Origin: Sphingobacterium sp.
Lineage (GTDB): Bacteria; Bacteroidota; Bacteroidia; Sphingobacteriales; Sphingobacteriaceae
Assembly: GCA_031286695.1 (NCBI GenBank)
Contig: JAITTY010000005.1
Coordinates: forward strand, 1-64,000
Reading direction: 5' to 3'
DNA length: 64,000 bases
Positions 62,801 through 64,000 of this stretch are shown piece after piece (the first letter of the stretch is position 1; each line of letters opens with the position of its first letter). A program made the position numbers and the translations under genes. Under the pieces are notes generated by a model that saw only the letters and a program-made list of their open reading frames with translations, had not been told where the DNA came from and did no database searches.

Positions 62801-64000
62801 TGCAGGTGCTGAAGTACAACGTCCACTAGCAACGGTTGTTATTGGTGGTTTAATTTCAGCAACATTCCTAACCCTCTTTGTTTTGCCCGCATTATATCTG
62901 TTGTTTAATAAATCAGACAAAGCCCCCAACATGCTAAGTTCGGCATTAACCAAAATAGTCCTTCTGGTCCTATTGTCTTGTTTCTCTTTTCAAGGCGCTC
63001 AGGTTTCCGCACAAACTGTCAACAGCGCACAGCCTATATCTTTAGCGCAGGCCTTACAGCGTGCAGAACACAATAGCCCGCGTATCCAACAGCTCAGGAT
63101 CTATGAACAAGCTAAGGAAAAATTGGCCAAAACAGGATTCGACCCTTCTAAATTAGCTATTTCAGGCGATTACGGCCATGTAAATAGTGCGTATACCGAT
63201 AATCGCATCGGTATCAGCCAAACGGTTAGTTTTCCAGCTGTTTATAAAAAACAGACTGCTGTCTTGCAAAACGAGCTCTCTTTGGCGCGTGAATCTACCA
63301 AATTTAATCTCCTGGAGATTCGCACCGCAGTTAAGAGTCTTTATTTCGATTATCTAGCCATGGACAAACGAAAGGAGCTTTTGTTACGCGCAGATAGTCT
63401 GTACCGCATTTTTGAAGCAAAAACAAGCAAACGCTTTGACGTCGGTGCAGCAAATATTCTGGAGCAAACTGCTGCCCAAACCCAGCGTCAAGAAATCAAT
63501 AATCAATTAAAGCTGCTTCAAAAAGATATGAACATCACCCTGAACAGATTCAATTTCTTATTGCAGGACAGTATTCGTTACACCCCACAATCCGATACAA
63601 TTAAATATCAGTCAGTTAGATCGATCCACCTAAACTTATCAAGTCAGGCAGAAGCACTTCCAGCCTATAAGATCGCACAGCTGCAAACGCAGACCGCACA
63701 TGCGCAATGGCAGCTGGAACGCTCAAAGTTACTTCCTGAAATTACAATAGGATACAATACTCAAACGTTGCAGGGGGCACAAACCATCCATGGTCAGGAG
63801 GTATTCTATCGTTCGTCCGACCGTTTGAGCTACTTCAGCGCCGGTGTCACTGTACCCCTATTTTTTGGAGCGCAGTCCAATCGGATAAACGCGGCAAAAC
63901 TCGCTTGGAAAGGTCAGTTGAAAGAACTTGAATACGTGAAAAGTGAATTGAAAACAGAATCAAACAATGCTATAGAGCAAGTTGAGAAGTTTGAAGAGGT
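59808..64000 (+). CDS. CzcA-type heavy-metal RND pump fused to TolC-like component (partial, runs off the window)
   Basis: The frame stays open from ATG 59808 to the window end (1397 codons, no stop). Residues 1 to about 1035 are a CzcA/CusA-type RND transporter: N-terminal helix and VPDITNNQVQVIT, the porter domains, the TM4 proton-relay motif DFGLIVDGAVIIVE, and RNRLRPVLMTA near TM11. The DFG/DGA/E pattern resembles the Zn/Co/Cd subgroup. The same frame then continues through MLSSALTKIVLLVLLSCFSF, a signal-peptide-like linker, into a TolC/CzcC-type helical domain (ISLAQALQRAEHNSPRIQQL). Pump and outer-membrane channel are thus one polypeptide. The adaptor gene should follow outside the window. 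Confidence 0.88.
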   Translation, partial: MLNRIIQFSVRNKLAIGLFILVWIGYGIYQLTKLPIDAVPDITNNQVQVITTAPSLGAEDVERLITFPVELAVSNVPEIKESRSMSRFGLSLVTIVFEDGTDIYWARQQVTERLAQIEINENASAPTLAPVTTGLGEIYQYVLKPEMGYEQTYSLADLRTIQDWTVRRQLLGTPGVADVATFGGELKQYEVAVNPSKLKALNISISDIFAALENNNQNTGGAYIEKGPAVLYIRSVGLTKSIADINKIVVKDNAGVPILIHHVAEVKLGSAIRYGALTMAGQGEVCGGIVMMLKGGNSSDVIKIVKDKVDQIQKTLPKGVLIEPFLDRTKMVNNAIGTVEHNLLEGALIVILVLVLFLGNLRAGLIVASVIPLSLLFAISMMNTFGVSGNLMSLGALDFGLIVDGAVIIVEAILHHIHFSKKYKGIDSLSQQEMDQEVTSSASRMMNAAVFGQIIILIVYLPILSLTGIEGKMFKPMAQTVAFAILGAFILSLTYVPMISSLVVSKKLNHKPNISDRIMARLERVYQNALTSALAIRKTLVAITIILFAISIVVFSKMGGEFIPQLEEGDFAVETRLLVGTNLSTTINAIDRVSEALKNRYPEVEKIVSRIGSAEIPTDPMPIEGGDMIIVLKPKSEWKNAKSFAELASKMSATAQEVMPGITTGFQFPVQMRFNELMTGAKQDVVCKIYGEDLDKLANYAQLLGDIAKTVKGTADWYVESITGMPQIVIDYNRDEIAKYGLDIASINRTVNSAFAGASAGKIYEGEKSFDLVVRVGNEGRRNIEDVRNLQVTTAKGIQIPLSQIAHIDEVEGPNQIQRENARRRIIVGFNVRGRDVQSIVEELQHKVAVQLKMDTGYTLTYGGTFENLQQAKSRLSIAVPIALLLIFGMLYFAFSSLKDGALIYTAIPLSAIGGIFALAFRGMPFSISAGVGFIALFGVAVLNGIVLISEFNRIKKERIITDMQELIMVGTRNRLRPVLMTAAVASLGFLPMALSNGAGAEVQRPLATVVIGGLISATFLTLFVLPALYLLFNKSDKAPNMLSSALTKIVLLVLLSCFSFQGAQVSAQTVNSAQPISLAQALQRAEHNSPRIQQLRIYEQAKEKLAKTGFDPSKLAISGDYGHVNSAYTDNRIGISQTVSFPAVYKKQTAVLQNELSLARESTKFNLLEIRTAVKSLYFDYLAMDKRKELLLRADSLYRIFEAKTSKRFDVGAANILEQTAAQTQRQEINNQLKLLQKDMNITLNRFNFLLQDSIRYTPQSDTIKYQSVRSIHLNLSSQAEALPAYKIAQLQTQTAHAQWQLERSKLLPEITIGYNTQTLQGAQTIHGQEVFYRSSDRLSYFSAGVTVPLFFGAQSNRINAAKLAWKGQLKELEYVKSELKTESNNAIEQVEKFEE

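Noticed and set aside
60636..62953. Minus-strand frames of 64-144 residues opposite the RND gene
   Set aside because: They lie antisense to the clearly coding RND-TolC frame.

Overview
The window looks like chromosomal DNA from a member of the Bacteroidota, most likely Sphingobacteriaceae and probably Sphingobacterium. The supporting signs are low GC; many lipoproteins with a short signal and a Cys lipobox; TonB/DUF4876/DUF6850 outer-membrane genes; AraC regulators fused to TPR or membrane domains; promoters of the Bacteroidota type (TTTG about 20 bases upstream of TAnnTTTG); and few Shine-Dalgarno sites. There is no phage, insertion sequence, CRISPR array or rRNA. One tRNA (His, anticodon GTG) lies at 2375-2449.

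Layout. 1-2.2 kb: an orphan NarL/FixJ response regulator and small proteins. 2.4-6.2 kb: tRNA-His, an AT-rich gap, and a LodA/LodB-type pair (CTQ-dependent amino-acid oxidase and its flavoprotein maturase). 6.4-11.7 kb: a methyltransferase, a MarR-GNAT fusion, a sigma factor/small protein/ClpP-paralogue operon, a VOC protein and an AlkC-type DNA glycosylase. 11.8-15.4 kb: an M20 peptidase and a TPR-membrane-AraC regulator. 15.6-23.7 kb: a tightly packed five-gene minus-strand operon (HEAT membrane protein, processive GT2, TPR plus YaiO-type beta-barrel, DUF4838 lipoprotein, DUF1573 lipoprotein). It has the parts expected of an exopolysaccharide synthesis and export machine and is the best candidate here for a poorly described system. 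A membrane-bound AraC regulator lies just upstream of it.

25.4-33 kb: a Crp/Fnr regulator with a perfect palindromic operator in front of its neighbour, a CPBP protease, secreted carbohydrate-active or hydrolytic proteins (DUF3472/DUF5077, serine hydrolase, GH30) and a DUF3575 outer-membrane protein. 33-46 kb: a lone LuxR HTH, DUF3667 and esterase genes, a baeRF3 protein divergent from a DapB-like reductase that lacks the catalytic His, a full-length bacteriophytochrome kinase, a nudix/exonuclease III pair, and a GT4 preceded by a 39-residue gene. 46-52 kb: a metallophosphoesterase, a VOC gene broken by an in-frame stop, DoxX, macro-domain and lipoprotein genes.

52-59.1 kb: an operon of TonB receptor, DUF4876 lipoprotein, DUF6850 barrel and di-haem cytochrome c peroxidase. 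Its promoter is flanked by two Fur-like inverted-repeat sites, so iron regulation is likely. 59.3-64 kb: a small conserved-looking secreted protein and a CzcA-type heavy-metal RND pump fused in frame to a TolC-like outer-membrane component; this gene runs off the window edge.

All family names come from reading motifs and overall sequence character. No search was run.
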